DNA from: Rotaria macrura
Lineage: Eukaryota > Rotifera > Eurotatoria > Philodinida > Philodinidae
Assembly (NCBI GenBank): GCA_900239685.1
Contig: OENT01000070.1
Span: 62,001-126,000, forward strand
Direction: 5' to 3'
Length of the DNA stretch: 64,000 nt
The position numbers and the translations under genes are program-made. Positions 34,967 to 48,000 of the stretch are shown here, one piece after another. Within the stretch, counting starts at the first letter, position 1. Each line of letters begins with the position of its first letter. Under the pieces are notes generated by a model. That model saw only the letters and a list, made by a program, of their open reading frames with translations. It did not search any database and was not told the origin of the DNA.

Positions 34967-37900
34967 ATACTTATCATGATAGTTATATTCATATGACACC
35001 TAAGAAGATTATATTCCATGAAGAATATTTCACATGAGTGTTCTTTCTTTTCTTTTTTCAATTTTATGATCATTTTTATCTGCAACATATGATGCTCGAG
35101 AGTTATTTACTTGAGAGTACAAAGCATGTAATCATGTGTGTTTTTACAACTGATCATTTGTTGTTCCACGTCTTTTGTTCATTTAAAGTAAAAACTTGTA
35201 CACGTGCCAAGTGTTTATGAGACTGTAGAAATATAATATTAGTTAGCCAATAGAATATTTTATTGTCTTTGGCATTTTATCTATCGATTTAATAATCGAA
35301 TCACTAGAAATTCAATCATAGCAGTGTAACAAAATGAATTTATCGAAATACAATTTAGCTAACGTACATGAAATTTTTTTTTTGATAACTACTCCCCGAT
35401 GATGCCGATGATGATACAATAATAATAATAATAATTGAAAACTACTATCTTGGGTATAGATTTCTAATTATGTCTCTTAATGTAGTCATCATAAGATTGC
35501 TGAGTATTTAAATTAATTATTAAAACAAAAATCATGATTCTATATTTTGTGCACTTAGTGAAATTAGTATACGTACATATAATCATTAGCCGCAAAAATT
35601 TTTCGTTTTATGTTTTCTTATAGGGATATTTATTAATAATGAATCTTTTTGCCACTATATCATGTATTTATGACAGAAAGCCAAAAAAAAACCATTATTG
35701 TTTCAAAACTATATGTATGTTCGTTTTCATGAAGCCTTGAAATATTGTTACATCCCAACAAATGAAAGAGTAACGGTTGAAAATTATTCTTGTTACAACA
35801 TCTCATTTCATTATAATATACTTCTAATTGATTCAGATTTTATATGCTGAACACAAATTTAAAAACAACATTTTAGATTTGTCTAAAATAGTGCTGAACA
35901 AGATCAAGCATTTCAACACGCAACACTATTGTATTTAGATCAAAGTCTCAAAACTTTGGTTCTATTGATTTTCTGATGGAGAATTCCGAATGAAAAAAAT
36001 ATCAAAGTTGAATATCGTTTGTATGAGTTGGCATTCTATATTTTGAAACATAATATCTTTCATGACAAAGCATACTTTACATCTCTAAATTAAATGATAA
36101 TTATAGACAAGTTTTTATATGAAAAAATCGTTTTTGGCTACTTTCATTCAACTATAATGATTTTTAATACAAGAACATGCATCAATCAGAATTCTATTCA
36201 AAACCTAAATTAAATGAAAGATATGTGAGAAATAGATTTTGTTTGCAAATTCATCTACCAACTTTAACACTGTGTTTTATTAAAATTATGCTTTCTAGTT
36301 CATAAATGAGGCCATTTTTGCACTAATATATTATTCTATGTAGTACTTAATTCAATTTAATTTTTAACATGGAATTCCAATATTGTGTTTTTTTATATTC
36401 ATTGAAAGTTTCATGGTACTGCTAGCGGTATTTTTTATTTAAAAGCTATTGTGTAAGTGAACGACTTGAAGCTTGTTTCATCCACAAGCTACTATTTAGT
36501 TTTGACTATTTCTTCATAAACTGCGAAGGGAATAAAAAGTTGCGTAATATATAATGTATGCATTGGTGACGTCTCCGATCTTGAATACCAGTAACAGACT
36601 AATTGCATCGCACATTCACGTCAATCCTAATCAAAAGTTAGTTTGTACTTATGGTTTTTCTGTAAAAATTTCAAATGGTTAATACTGTATTTGAATAGGT
36701 TGTCAGTTTGAGTTACTGTCTAGTTTTCTAACTCGTATTGTATGTCGTAAGGCTTAGAATGATTTTTCTAGTTGATCATGTAAATAACTATTTAGAATAC
36801 TCTTGTTGCTATATTATGATTAGAATATAATAATTCATGGTACACCGTTGATATCGACTCATTGTTTAAACGGTGAGACCAAACAGGTCCAATCTCACGA
36901 TTCCACTGTGCAAAGATTGAAGTATAAGGTACGATGAAAACATATATAAGAAAACCGTTCTTGTATTATGTGCTTCGTGAATTCGAAGATTTCATGATTA
37001 TTCTCATAACATACGTATATATAGATACATATTTAAGTATAAGAAGTATTTTAAATTCAAAATTCAATTTTCATCTGTCTTAACTAATCTAAAATCATTC
37101 GTTTGCCAGATTATATGACAAATAATATTATGATACGATTGGTTTCAACAAATAATTGATGATTAATTATCAATGATATTTATCATGTTGTTTTACGAAA
37201 TAGAACGCCTATACTGAAGTACATGGAGAATAAAACTTCATGTTTAAATTATTTTTATTGTTCAATCAATTTGCTACGGACTAGCTAAAGACTATTTCAA
37301 GTGTTAATTAGATAACGCTTATGTTTTTGGGTAAATCTTATTTGATTTCTATAATTGTATCTATTGTATTAAATGGGAAATATCTTTTGCTCTTCAACTC
37401 CGTTGACTTGAAAATCTCGTCGAACACTTCTTTTCTAAAAGTTTCAGTAGTCTTCTTAATTTCTATCACGAGTTATGATTGTTAAAAATGAAAAAAAGCT
37501 AAAATTCGAGCCACCTCTTCATTAAGTTAAAAATCTTTTAGAATAAGAAAAGTTTATTGTTGTATTTTCTTCATTACAGGCATTTAGGGTAAAATGCAGT
37601 GAATTAGAATGGGATTTGAGTTTTCCTGAAAGACGCTTTCCTTACTAAATATATAAAAAATATCGACTTAACAAACACTTCGTCTTTTTTTTGTCCCGTC
37701 ATCTCAAAATATGAGTTTCTCTTGAGAGAAACATGTTAAACAACTTGGAACAATTGTAAAACGGAGATCACCACTAGGAAGACGTTTTCTCAAAATAATT
37801 TCTAGATTGTATCAAAACCTTAAATCGGTACGAACGAATAAATTTTCAAAAAATCAAATATGTACTCACATTGTTCTGTTATAGTCTGAATCTTTTGACT

Positions 37901-40108
37901 TAAACATCTCTGAATTGGATAGAAATTTTTACGTGAAATTTATACCATTTTTCATTCCTGATGTTTTCTACTTCTGGTAAAAAATTCAACCTGCGCACAT
38001 ATTTCAAGGCTAAACTACTTGGAAATTATGATGTAAAATGTGCCGTGATGTAAAAAATTCAATATCTCAATCATTTGTAGGTCCGTTATTAACTTACAAT
38101 AGATCATTCGATTCACCATCGGCAGGTCGAACTAATGCTCTACACTTCAGAACGAAGTTTGGTTTCTCAGTAAAAATACGACGAAAGGTGTATTCTGTTT
38201 CCAAAATGATTAGTTTTTCATGAATATTTTAAGATTGAACATATTTTTTAGATTTTTAGAAGCAGTAATATTCTGCCTAGTCTATCATGCATTTATTTTC
38301 ATGTAAAAGCGTGATTTAGTTAGCATCTATTTCTAAATGTGTTCTTTTACTTAAACATTTTTTTTTGATAACTTTGAGCAAGAGCTGATAGAGACAAACA
38401 TGAAAATGTTTTTCCAAGTTTTATAATTTTTCATAAGGTTCGTCATGATTTATTTTTATTTGGGTGTTCAGCTATCAACTTTTTGTCACGTCTAATGGAG
38501 CTACAAGGATGCTTATATGATTTGTTCCATTTCGTCAACAATTATGAACAACTTTGAAAAATTCAAGTAAAACTGAAATTATGAATTTTTCACATTACAA
38601 TTATCATTTTATTTTTAAGTAAAATGTAAGGAAAACAAATTTCTCCAAGGTTTGCAACGTTGCTCTATCTAAATATGTAGCTATTTTTGAAAGATCAACA
38701 CTTTCTTCAAAGATTGTTTTCATAGTTCATCGTACAGTTAGTTATTCAGAACATATATGAACTCGATAGTGACACTAAACTTCATGATTAAAATTAGGAA
38801 TAGTGCGTCAGGTTCTAAGAGATGAACAAATCAAAAAGACATTTAAGATTGCATCAGAATCAGAATAAATAAAAACAAATTTTGTGAAGTCAGATTCAAG
38901 ATGCTAACTTCGTAATTACCGAAGTGATGTAAGACGATGCTATGCACTGTAGTTTTATACTGATTATAGAGCTACTAATCGAAGTTGAGAAAGACTAGTA
39001 ATACGAACATGTAGAATAAAATAATAATAATGATATAACCGGAAAATGGCAAGAAGAAAATAAGTTTAATCATTGTTGACGGCCGTACTTTTATGAATTA
39101 AAGAGAATGTATAAAAGCTGTTTTCGTTGGACATTTTAGTTCCGACTCAAGTTATTGTTTACTCTAAGCTAGACTGTGATCTAAAAGATAACTGGCATAT
39201 GCAGATGATGAAGAACTACTGATTTCTTTCCTGTATTTCATTGCACATGATAACAGATGTCGGGTTATGATTATCCGGTATTGGGAGTAAAAATCGTATT
39301 GATTACAAGTGGTCAAATTTATAGTTTTGTTGTGATATCTTTCGAATAGCGGCGGGTCAGATAAAAGCTCTGCATTAAGTTTGTTTTTGATCGAGTACTA
39401 TAACATAGAGATTTCATATGTGGTGTTTTGCTAGAAAGAGTAAAGTGTCAAAAGCAAAAATAAACAAATGTATACCGTTGAAAAAGCTTGATAGAGTCTA
39501 GAGAAATTTCAGAATACAAATCATTGTAAAACAATTCGGCAACTTTAGTCAGCATGCTTTAATCCAAAAACATTTGTGTGAGCTTTTCTCACATCATTCT
39601 GCCGTGTTTTTGAGAATCGTTTATGTATAAAGTTGTTTATTAAAAGCATTGCTTTCATGTGGTATTAAATTAGTTGACCTAGCACATAGGAGATTACATA
39701 GAAGATTATATCATTCAACAAACTTATTTTGAGAATTTATGGTTTCCAATACGAAAAGAAAACCTGAATCCTATTTCAAATAATACAATAAGATAGAGGA
39801 CTCATCAAGCTTTGATTTCCATATGAAATATACAGTTTCTAGCAATCCTTCTGTTCGAATAGAATTTATTTTTCGAACTGTGACTGAGAATGATGAAAAC
39901 TGCAGACATCAGACGAAACCATGAAAGGGTGTGCTTCAGCCATTATACAAATGTGAAGGTATTCATTTTGTTCCTACTAGACTTTACTATTCACACCTTG
40001 TAAAACTCGGATTAGAAGAGTAACAATAAGACTGGGCACATTAAAGGAAATATTTTCCAAGTTCGAAAAAAATGTTGTGGAATTGGCTTTCAATGTTTTT
40101 TATTCTGA

Positions 40109-40315
40109 AGTTTTCATAGCCTCTATCAAACGTTTTCAATTGCATTCATCGATATGTTTTTACACTGGATACTTTGCTCTTTCTACCAAAAAAAGGATGA
40201 CATCCCCACGAGATTCCATAACAGTGCTACGTCAATAAAAACATCAATGCAGAATCTTTACCCCACCCGCGATTATCTTGCCACAGTTCTTGCGAGTCAA
40301 TGTGCAAAAATATGA
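40109..40315 (+). pseudogene. Coding-like fragment in the desert, strand uncertain
   Basis: An open plus-strand frame of about 68 codons without an early ATG ends at TGA 40313-40315 and includes KKDDIPTRFHNSATS and NLYPTRDYLATVLASQ. It is richer in G+C than its surroundings. The minus strand also reads plausibly over part of it (DSQELWQDNRGWGKDSALM, then a stop). One of the two is probably a relict of a gene or transposon. Confidence 0.25.
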
Positions 40316-42272
40316 AGTATCCATCATTACCGATGATACCTCAAGTTAAGAGAAAATAATCGATGTTGTTTTTCTGCATTGACTTTGATGAGTGACATTC
40401 AGCTTCATTTAAATCTAAAATAATGATTATTCTATCTTGTTGAATCGTTGAAATATATTCAACTTATTATCATAAAGTGATTTTGAATGGAATCAAATCG
40501 ATCTGATATCTGTTAAGAAAAACACCACATGAATTTCTCTTTTTTCTTCTTTTTACAATTGATATTATACATGTTTTATTCATCATCTTCAATAGTCTTA
40601 AGAAGTCATTGAAAGATTGAAAATAACATATAATAGAATAAAAGTTCACTTTTGTGAAACGATAAAAGAAAAGCTCATCAAAAGAAGTTAGATCCTCAAT
40701 ACTTTTTATGAAAATAGATGAATGATCTTTAAAACTAACAAAGACTATAATGGGGACAGTGGACAATCTTTTAATCTTTTTCATAGATTCATATCTAATA
40801 AAAATCTTAATCACTATATGTAGACACTTATGAAATCTCGAAAGAGGTATTTCATACTTCGCATGTAATTATTCAAAAGAAATGCTCTATTGAAATAAAA
40901 TTTATGTTAGCAGTATTTTCCAAGTATTTTATTTCGACTTCATTTAAGAAGACAAACATATAACGCCTCTATTATTTTACAAGCTGATGACTACCATCTC
41001 ATTCATAAGTATTGTCAACATTTAAAATAATGCTATGGATGAGATTTCATCGTGGTTACTCTTGTCGTCTCTACTTGCACCATCAACATCTTGATCACCA
41101 ATCGTCACGTTTTCTTTTTCTTCGTTTTTTTTTGTTTGCCTTTTTTTACAACGATAAGTGCTTCGATTGACATCTAATATACTTATACTTCACCTCCCTT
41201 TTTATGTAATACTAAGAAATCTATGCAAATGAAACGCGTCTCGTATGTTTTTCTTAAAATTAATATTTTCGACATCGATCAACAGACGGAGAAATGCATG
41301 TTCTTTTGCTCACTAGATTTATTCATATTATGGCAATTATGAAACAGGCAATTGTTACTATAATCTTTATTGCTATAAGAATTTTGAGCTATATTGAAAA
41401 TAATTGTGCTGATCATCAAAAGGAAGTTTCAAGACCAGATCTGTTTCTTATCTTCAGCAATGTCCAGTATCTTTAGTCTAGATTAGAGAGAGAGAGATAG
41501 TAAAAGATCAATGTTTAAGATATTTATCAACTGACTTGTAGAAAAGATGAATCAACGTAAAAGTTTTCTTACTATTGAACTTTTCCATACTCGATACTTA
41601 AAAGATCGGAAATTTTCCTACAAATGAAGAGATTAGAATTAGAAGAGAAAGAAATCGAACAGTTAATTGATAAAAGTCTCATGGTTCGCTGAAAATAATT
41701 AGTCGAACAATAACTTCACAATTCTCAGTCGCAATTACCAGCTATTTGTACTACTCATGTATTTGCAAGGAGGGAAAAAGGAAGCCTCGAGCGTTTATTA
41801 TTATGGATGATGTTTTCAAGAATATCCTGTCTTCTCGATACGAATCAAACAAGAAATTAATTAGAACACTGTCAGTCACTCGAGTCTTGTAATTAATAAT
41901 GAGGTTCACTTTTCATAAAAGCGAATAAAACTTTACAACTTTTCTTCCTAAAAATCTCTTGAATTGGGAGTTTAAAATACTTTTTTTATCGATACATTTT
42001 AATGTGTCGAATTTATGCACATTGTTTTATGAATTCTTCTTTGCAGCCTGACGAACATATAGTTCTGTCGTAGGATTCAACTAATCATTGTTCTGCAACT
42101 ACTGACTTATTTTAGAAATTTTTTTTATTTTGATTCATTTCGTACTGAATATAAGTTAGAAGCGTGTGCCCCCCTATTTAATGCAAGCATCCAATCATTA
42201 AAACACATCTTCACTAATATCAACTTATTAAGAAAATCACCAAATGTCATTCGATTGAAACTTTGTCAGATA

Positions 42273-42863
42273 TCAACTATTCATTATTGTTAAACTCTTA
42301 GACATGCGAGAATTTTTTGTTGGCATACTATGCACAGATCTTAAAAGTTCTTGGTATGACCATCGCAAATTCGGTGGATCGAAGTAAGGCACAGGCTGGT
42401 TTTGTGGTCTTCCAGGTGGCCGCCAAACTGGTTCATGAATAGATGGTTTCGGTCGTTTTTCTGGACTGAGTGATGTTGGTCGTTTTTCTGTGTACGTACT
42501 TGTTGGACGCCATATTGGTTCAGGTGACTTAGGTTTTTTTTCTTTATAATTTTTTAAAGTATAAGTAGGAATAGAATGTTTATGTCTAAAGGAATAAATC
42601 CATGGCTTCACGTTTGGCTCTACAGGTTTTTTTCGTATTTCAGGGGAAAAATATGGATAATGCTGTGGTGGACGATAAACGCCTGTGTGTTGCCACGCTT
42701 GCGTACCAGGTATATTAGCAACTGATCGAGCATATTGTTGTAGTGAAAGTGGTGGACTGCTTTGCACACGAAATTGATAGTTCGACGAATAGTTGCGAGT
42801 ACTTACATAAGAACGATTTTCTTCAGTTCTTAAAGTTGAAGATTTACTCCGTCTAACAGCCAT
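42273..42863 (-). CDS. Intronless 196-residue Pro/Arg/Tyr-rich protein with EPxWRP repeats
   Basis: A single-exon frame starts at ATG 42863. I do not recognise a family. The protein is basic and rich in Pro, Ser, Arg, Tyr and Trp, without signal peptide or membrane helix. Visible repeats are EPIWRP at residues 115-120 and EPVWRP at 144-149, each followed by Pro/Arg-rich linkers containing EKRP (126, 135). Related Trp/Pro pieces are VEPNVKPW (81-88), VYRPPQHYPYF (62-72) and PYFDPPNLRW (159-168). Short Trp/Pro repeats of this sort occur in disordered, microtubule- or filament-associated proteins of cilia and flagella; that is only an analogy. It lies about 390 bp downstream of a second intronless disordered protein on the same strand, which could hint at a shared tissue of expression. 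Codon use does not differ visibly from its neighbours. Confidence 0.72.
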   Translation of the reverse strand: MAVRRSKSSTLRTEENRSYVSTRNYSSNYQFRVQSSPPLSLQQYARSVANIPGTQAWQHTGVYRPPQHYPYFSPEIRKKPVEPNVKPWIYSFRHKHSIPTYTLKNYKEKKPKSPEPIWRPTSTYTEKRPTSLSPEKRPKPSIHEPVWRPPGRPQNQPVPYFDPPNLRWSYQELLRSVHSMPTKNSRMSKSLTIMNS

Positions 42864-43249
42864 TTAATTAATATCAATATCTTACCGATTAGTTTGAATT
42901 GCTATGTATAGTCAGAAAAAAAAACAACACTTTATTGATGTAAGCGAACGTTGTTTTCTTTTGTTTGTCCTCTCTTCTCTCTTATTATTCACATGTACCT
43001 ACGTAACCAGAAGAAGTGGTAGCAACAGCAGCACACTAATAATCGTTCGACAGAACTGCTTTTTCTTTCAATAAGTTCGGTTTCAAATGCATTAGTATAT
43101 TTTTCTTTATGGCTATGCCTTTTTTGTTGAGCAAAAAAAACCGTAAAAAATGCTGTACCTACTTCTACGTAATATCAAAACATCGCATGTCGACGTTAAA
43201 AAAATGAATTTGTGGTTATATTTCAACACAAAAAAAAAGTTGAAGTAAA
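42864..43249 (-). other. Spacer between two same-strand intronless genes
   Basis: 386 bp of AT-rich DNA with A and T runs. It must hold the 3' end of the 599-residue gene and the promoter of the 196-residue gene unless they share a transcript. No AATAAA in the minus orientation was noticed close to the upstream stop. Confidence 0.4.
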
Positions 43250-45049
43250 TCATGTTGTTGTATTCACGACAGCATTAGACGACAAAACATTGGGTGGAGT
43301 TAAACGACTATAAGTAGTGTGTAGGGCATTGTTTGAAGCTCCATTACGAAGAATTGATTTTGGCATTGAAATATTTTGTTGATAAGGCGTTGGGATCGTT
43401 GATTGCGATGAAAGTTGTGAATTTAGATAATTATTACTGATTCCTGGTGCACCTGTGGATAATGGCGCAAAATTACTGGAAGGTCTCGATGATGCTACTG
43501 ATACGTTTGAAGCGTAAGGTGTTCTTTCAGATGTAAATGTTGATTGCATTATGGGATTGTTACCAGAACGATTTGCCGTGTTTGTATAAGGTGTTATGTT
43601 CGCTGGGCGATATGGACCAACTTCTGATGAATATGATGTTGCTATGCTTGCAGGACCATAGGCTGGATTATTTGTCAGACTAGATGGCGTAAAAGTAGAT
43701 AGACGATGTGGAGTGATATTCGCTGATTGATAAGGTCTGGAAATATTTGGACCAGTTGAAAGAATATTTGGCAAACGATAGGAAGTACTATTGGTTGGGA
43801 TATTAGGAGAAGCACTAGTTGAATGATAGGATCCAGTGTATAATGTGTTAACAGGTTGAATATTAGCACGAGCATAGGGCCCAACATCATCTGAATTGAG
43901 TACTGAAATAGTCGGTGGTTCATTTGTTCTATTGTTCATCGGATCGAATTGTGACATAACTGGCAATGTAGGTCGTATCGTAGAAGGATTCGGTGCAGAT
44001 GAGATCGGTTGTGGACGTGACATATTTAGACGCTGGAAAAGTTCTCTAAAACGTTGCATTAATGGATCCGATGTTGTCGCTGGCAATAGTGTTTGTCCTC
44101 GAGGCACATTAGATAAACCCACTGGTATTGTCGTGGGCATTACTGTCGATCCTCGATTTATATTAAATATATTGGCTGATGTCGGTATATTAATCATTGC
44201 AGATCGAACTGGTGCAGCAATCGTAGGTAGATTATTGATGGATCCAACAGCATCAACTCCACGATTATCTTGAATAATCGATAGAGTTCCATCTAATGGA
44301 TTGATAATTTCAGCAGGAAATACGACAGTCTCTAGTCCTGTTTCAGCATTAGCATGACTACCAGGTAGAAGAATCGGTGGTAGATGAACGGTTCGTTTTG
44401 GTAAATTATCTATCATCTCCGGAGTTAAACTTGATAGATATGTTGATGTTAATGCTGTATTTGTATTATTACACGGCACAATCAATGATGCTGGAGTTGA
44501 CTGTAAGCACGGATTCGGTATAGGATTTGCAACTATTATAGGCGTTTGAGGTGGATCATCATATTCATATTCATAGCATAATGAACGACATCTTCGACGT
44601 CGACGACATGGAATACGTTCTATTTCTAGAACACGTTTTGGTGGTCCACGTAAACCGAGTGTTGGACGATTATCCATCGGAATTCGCATAATACGATTTC
44701 GTCCGAACGATGAACGACGATGAGATCGTCGTTCTATGACAATATCTGGTGTAAGCGGTCGTCGTCGATGTCGACGAAATCTAACTGACCGGCGTCGCGG
44801 TACAATCGGTGGTCTTCTCATTGGCGAACCACTGGTAGGAGACATTGCAGGATAAGGTGCAGAAGTTGATGCTCCAGCAGTTGGTGGAATCGTAGAAAGT
44901 TGTGGAAACGATGTTCTCGTCTGAGGTATCATAGGTCGTGGTTGTGAAGGAGGACTTGAAAATGTTGCATTACGTCCTGGTAATCGTGCCAGTGATTCAT
45001 AATCGCCAGGCATTGTTGAATCATCACCATTGGCTGCTGCTGCCAACAT
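43250..45049 (-). CDS. Intronless 599-residue disordered protein with Arg-rich block and PY..NI repeats
   Basis: A single exon starts at ATG 45049, in a GCTGCTGCC-rich start region coding MLAAAANGD. No family is recognised. It is Pro/Ser/Thr/Asn-rich and probably disordered. A strongly basic block spans about 78-155 (RRRSVRFRRHRRRP, CRRRRRCR), followed by YEYEYDD at 159-165. A hydrophobic segment near 200-230 includes TVHLPPILLPGSHAN. The C-terminal third has degenerate repeats about 30-50 residues apart: PYARANI near 391, PYQSANI near 439, PYRPANI near 479, PYASNV near 511 and PYQQNI near 555. There is no signal peptide or transmembrane helix. An 1800-bp frame without stops in DNA this AT-rich is strong evidence for coding. 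RNA or chromatin binding through the Arg block is possible but not shown. Confidence 0.8.
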   Translation of the reverse strand: MLAAAANGDDSTMPGDYESLARLPGRNATFSSPPSQPRPMIPQTRTSFPQLSTIPPTAGASTSAPYPAMSPTSGSPMRRPPIVPRRRSVRFRRHRRRPLTPDIVIERRSHRRSSFGRNRIMRIPMDNRPTLGLRGPPKRVLEIERIPCRRRRRCRSLCYEYEYDDPPQTPIIVANPIPNPCLQSTPASLIVPCNNTNTALTSTYLSSLTPEMIDNLPKRTVHLPPILLPGSHANAETGLETVVFPAEIINPLDGTLSIIQDNRGVDAVGSINNLPTIAAPVRSAMINIPTSANIFNINRGSTVMPTTIPVGLSNVPRGQTLLPATTSDPLMQRFRELFQRLNMSRPQPISSAPNPSTIRPTLPVMSQFDPMNNRTNEPPTISVLNSDDVGPYARANIQPVNTLYTGSYHSTSASPNIPTNSTSYRLPNILSTGPNISRPYQSANITPHRLSTFTPSSLTNNPAYGPASIATSYSSEVGPYRPANITPYTNTANRSGNNPIMQSTFTSERTPYASNVSVASSRPSSNFAPLSTGAPGISNNYLNSQLSSQSTIPTPYQQNISMPKSILRNGASNNALHTTYSRLTPPNVLSSNAVVNTTT

Positions 45050-48000
45050 TGTTTCTTATTTAATAGTAGTATACACGTATATTTAACGATACTTATTCTG
45101 AAGTATTTTTTCTTGTCTGTATTCAAAAACGACACGCGTCATTTCACATGCGCACACATTCTTATCAAGGCTTTTTTGTTCCTCGTTTCTTTTGCGCTCT
45201 ACGCTTAGCTAGACAAGAACCTTCACTGTAGAAGGTAATTACAATTTTGAACAAATGATCAGCAATATATCAACATACTAAATCGACTGATTTCAACTGC
45301 TATATCAATCCACAATTCTTTTTTAGCTAGTTTTCATCCAGCAACCAATACACAGTAAGAAGCCATACGATACATCTACTTTTGATCAATATTTTTTCTT
45401 TCTTTTTAGAATTCAAAACCTGTTGCGGGAAACGTATTCATTAAACGATCTCATAATGTCTAACATTGTCGATCATTCGACTTGTCATAAACATGATAAT
45501 TTGATGACATAGAGCAATAGTTAGAATCAATAGAAAAATTCTGGTACTATATACATAGTGTCCAACATGTGCATACTAATTTTGAAAGAAATGAACAAAA
45601 AGTATCTTAAAAAAATCTTAAATAACCGAGTTATTGTAATTAAACACAGTAAAACAAATAGACAAAGTTAGTAAATATCGATGATAACCATCGAAAGTTC
45701 GAAACAGTTCACTGATAAAAAAGAAACTTGATATAATTGATGTAATATATGATGGCAGAGACTATGATGAATCGAATAAATTGTTGTATGGGTAAAAAAG
45801 GGCTATGAATTCTGTTGAAAAGAGAATTAAACCTGAAGAGAGAATGCCTGTATTTTTTAACAGTCGTTCATTGGTTCAACATTTCCATAAAATGATACAG
45901 TTTACTATCATCATATGAATCTGGAACGAGTAGATATTTCAAGGATAGCTAGTTATGTCCTTGATAGATTGATAAATAGAATATCTTGAAGTAAAATTTG
46001 ATTTTGTCATTAAATTCGATTTTAGGAGTCAGCAGAAAATATTCGATTAGCATTTTAAATGTAATTAATGTAAATGTTCACTGAAAAACTTGAATGATAT
46101 ATATAAGATGCTTGTCACAGAAACTCAACAATAAGACCTCAACTTTGATAATAAGCAATACAACGCTGCTCAATGAATATTAACTATGCAGTGCTGTTAA
46201 AGAAATTTATTGTCAAATAGAACCATGTCACGTTAATCATTTGTAGGATACAAGTATGTTGGTAACAGTCGACAATCACCGATATTGACATATAACAATA
46301 TAAATCAATTGTTTGAATATGATGCAGAAAAAGTACAATAATTAAGTTGGAAGAAAATAAAAAGTTGTCTTTCTTTTTCTATTGTTGATTTTTGTAACAC
46401 ATAAAGATTGAAAGGTTTCCATATTCTGTCTATTGTTGCACGTAATCAAGTATGCAGTAGTAGCTCATGATTTTTTTTTCTCTGATTTTGTCAAAATCAA
46501 TCAATGATCAAAAATAGAATATCATTATGAAAACAACGGATACGAATCAAATTAATTTTTTGTTGAATGGATTTTATCAATAAGAATTGAGGTTATTCCT
46601 ACTATCCATGTGTAAATTCTGATGGTGCTTGATCGCATGGAGAGAATGCATATTATTTCTATTTATTGCTGTTGTTGCTCTTGTTTAAAACGAATTTTAG
46701 ATGAGTTTATGCAGTTGATGTGTGTTTTATGTATTGTTGAACGAGTCGAGATAATAACGTGAGTTATCAATAGAATTTTCCATGATAATTAAATAAAAAT
46801 AACAAACGAGTTTTCGACTGAAACCCTCAGTAATTTTTCCTGAAAAATTTGTTGCTCTTATTTTATTGTCATTGGTATGAATGTGTCTTGAATGAATGGT
46901 GCATCTATACTCAGACCGACACCTACACACATGATGTATCATTTCACATACTATTACAATTATTTAGACAATGTGAAGTTTTCATCATCCATATCATGAG
47001 AGTGGAGAAATTTGACTGGTGAATTATAGTCGCTAAAGTTGCTGGTATTATTACCGAAATCGACTGAGTATCCGAGTCTTGATGTAGGTATCATGAATGT
47101 GTGTAGTACTATATCTTCAAATGGTTGTTCATTCTTCATTCATTCACGTTGAAAACTTTCTAAAAAACGATACATTTTAGGATGCTTTTTTGTTCGCATT
47201 GGTTATATTGTTTTATTCTTCTTGAATACATATGCTGTTGCTCTAATTAACTCTTTCGTTCCTCAAACACCTCATCTGAATAAAAGATGCCTTGCTAAAT
47301 TATTATTAAAATAAATGACTTTTATTTACACGATCAAAGAGATATTGACTAAAACGAATTTTCAATGTTCATCTTTCGGTATCATTTTAAATAGCACTTC
47401 TTTAGAACTCATTTAAATCATAATAGTGACCGTTGAGTCTTGATCCGTGGTCATTTTAATGAAGAACATTTTAGAATCGACATCGTGATAGGTTGTGTCC
47501 TTTTCAACATTTTAAAGTTCCTCCTCTAATTTTCGCTGGTACGTATCAACCGAGCATCAAACCGTATTTCGATCTGTGAATAGTTATGCCACCCTATATG
47601 AAAGCATTTGTTTTGGAACTTAACTCTCTCATCGACCATGTTAAATCGCATCGAACAACATGAACCTCAGATCGCTCCAGTCGCTTTTCGATAAAACATG
47701 CTACCTCAGCAAGTGAGTCCTAGTATTTTCGAAGGTGATAAGTTGGATCCATAGCCATTTGCATCATATATGCCATCCACTATTAGGCGGTATTCGCGTA
47801 AGGTGTTATCAATGAAATTTTCTGTCGAAACTCCATTATCGAAGTTAGTTTTTGCGTTGTTGACATTTTCCCGTGCTGCACATTAGGTAAGACATGGCAT
47901 CAGGGCATCACAACCAAGAGCTGTTGACAATAGTAACATAGCACAAGTACAGGCTTTTCACATATGTTCCTTTGCTGAAAAATAGTGAAATGTAATGTTA

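Larger units (their letters stand above)
32302..42272. other. Ten-kilobase gene desert
   Basis: Between the Eph start and the first disordered-protein gene no exon chain can be supported. Contents seen: a (GACA)n repeat at 34951-34966, an AAT run near 35418-35436, a possible coding relict at 40109-40315, and two loosely similar segments near 38104-38175 and 39343-39415. The region upstream of Eph may hold its regulatory DNA, but no specific element was recognised. Confidence 0.5.

Noticed and set aside
40470-40814. 114-codon minus-strand ORF
   Set aside because: Rich in Phe/Ile/Lys/Ser with no motif; no acceptor, donor or homologue supports it.
47700-47890. Decayed paralogue of the 599-residue gene
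   Set aside because: A short likeness to the C-terminal KSILRNGASNN segment was seen in one frame, but other frames are more protein-like and the rest of the gene has no counterpart here.
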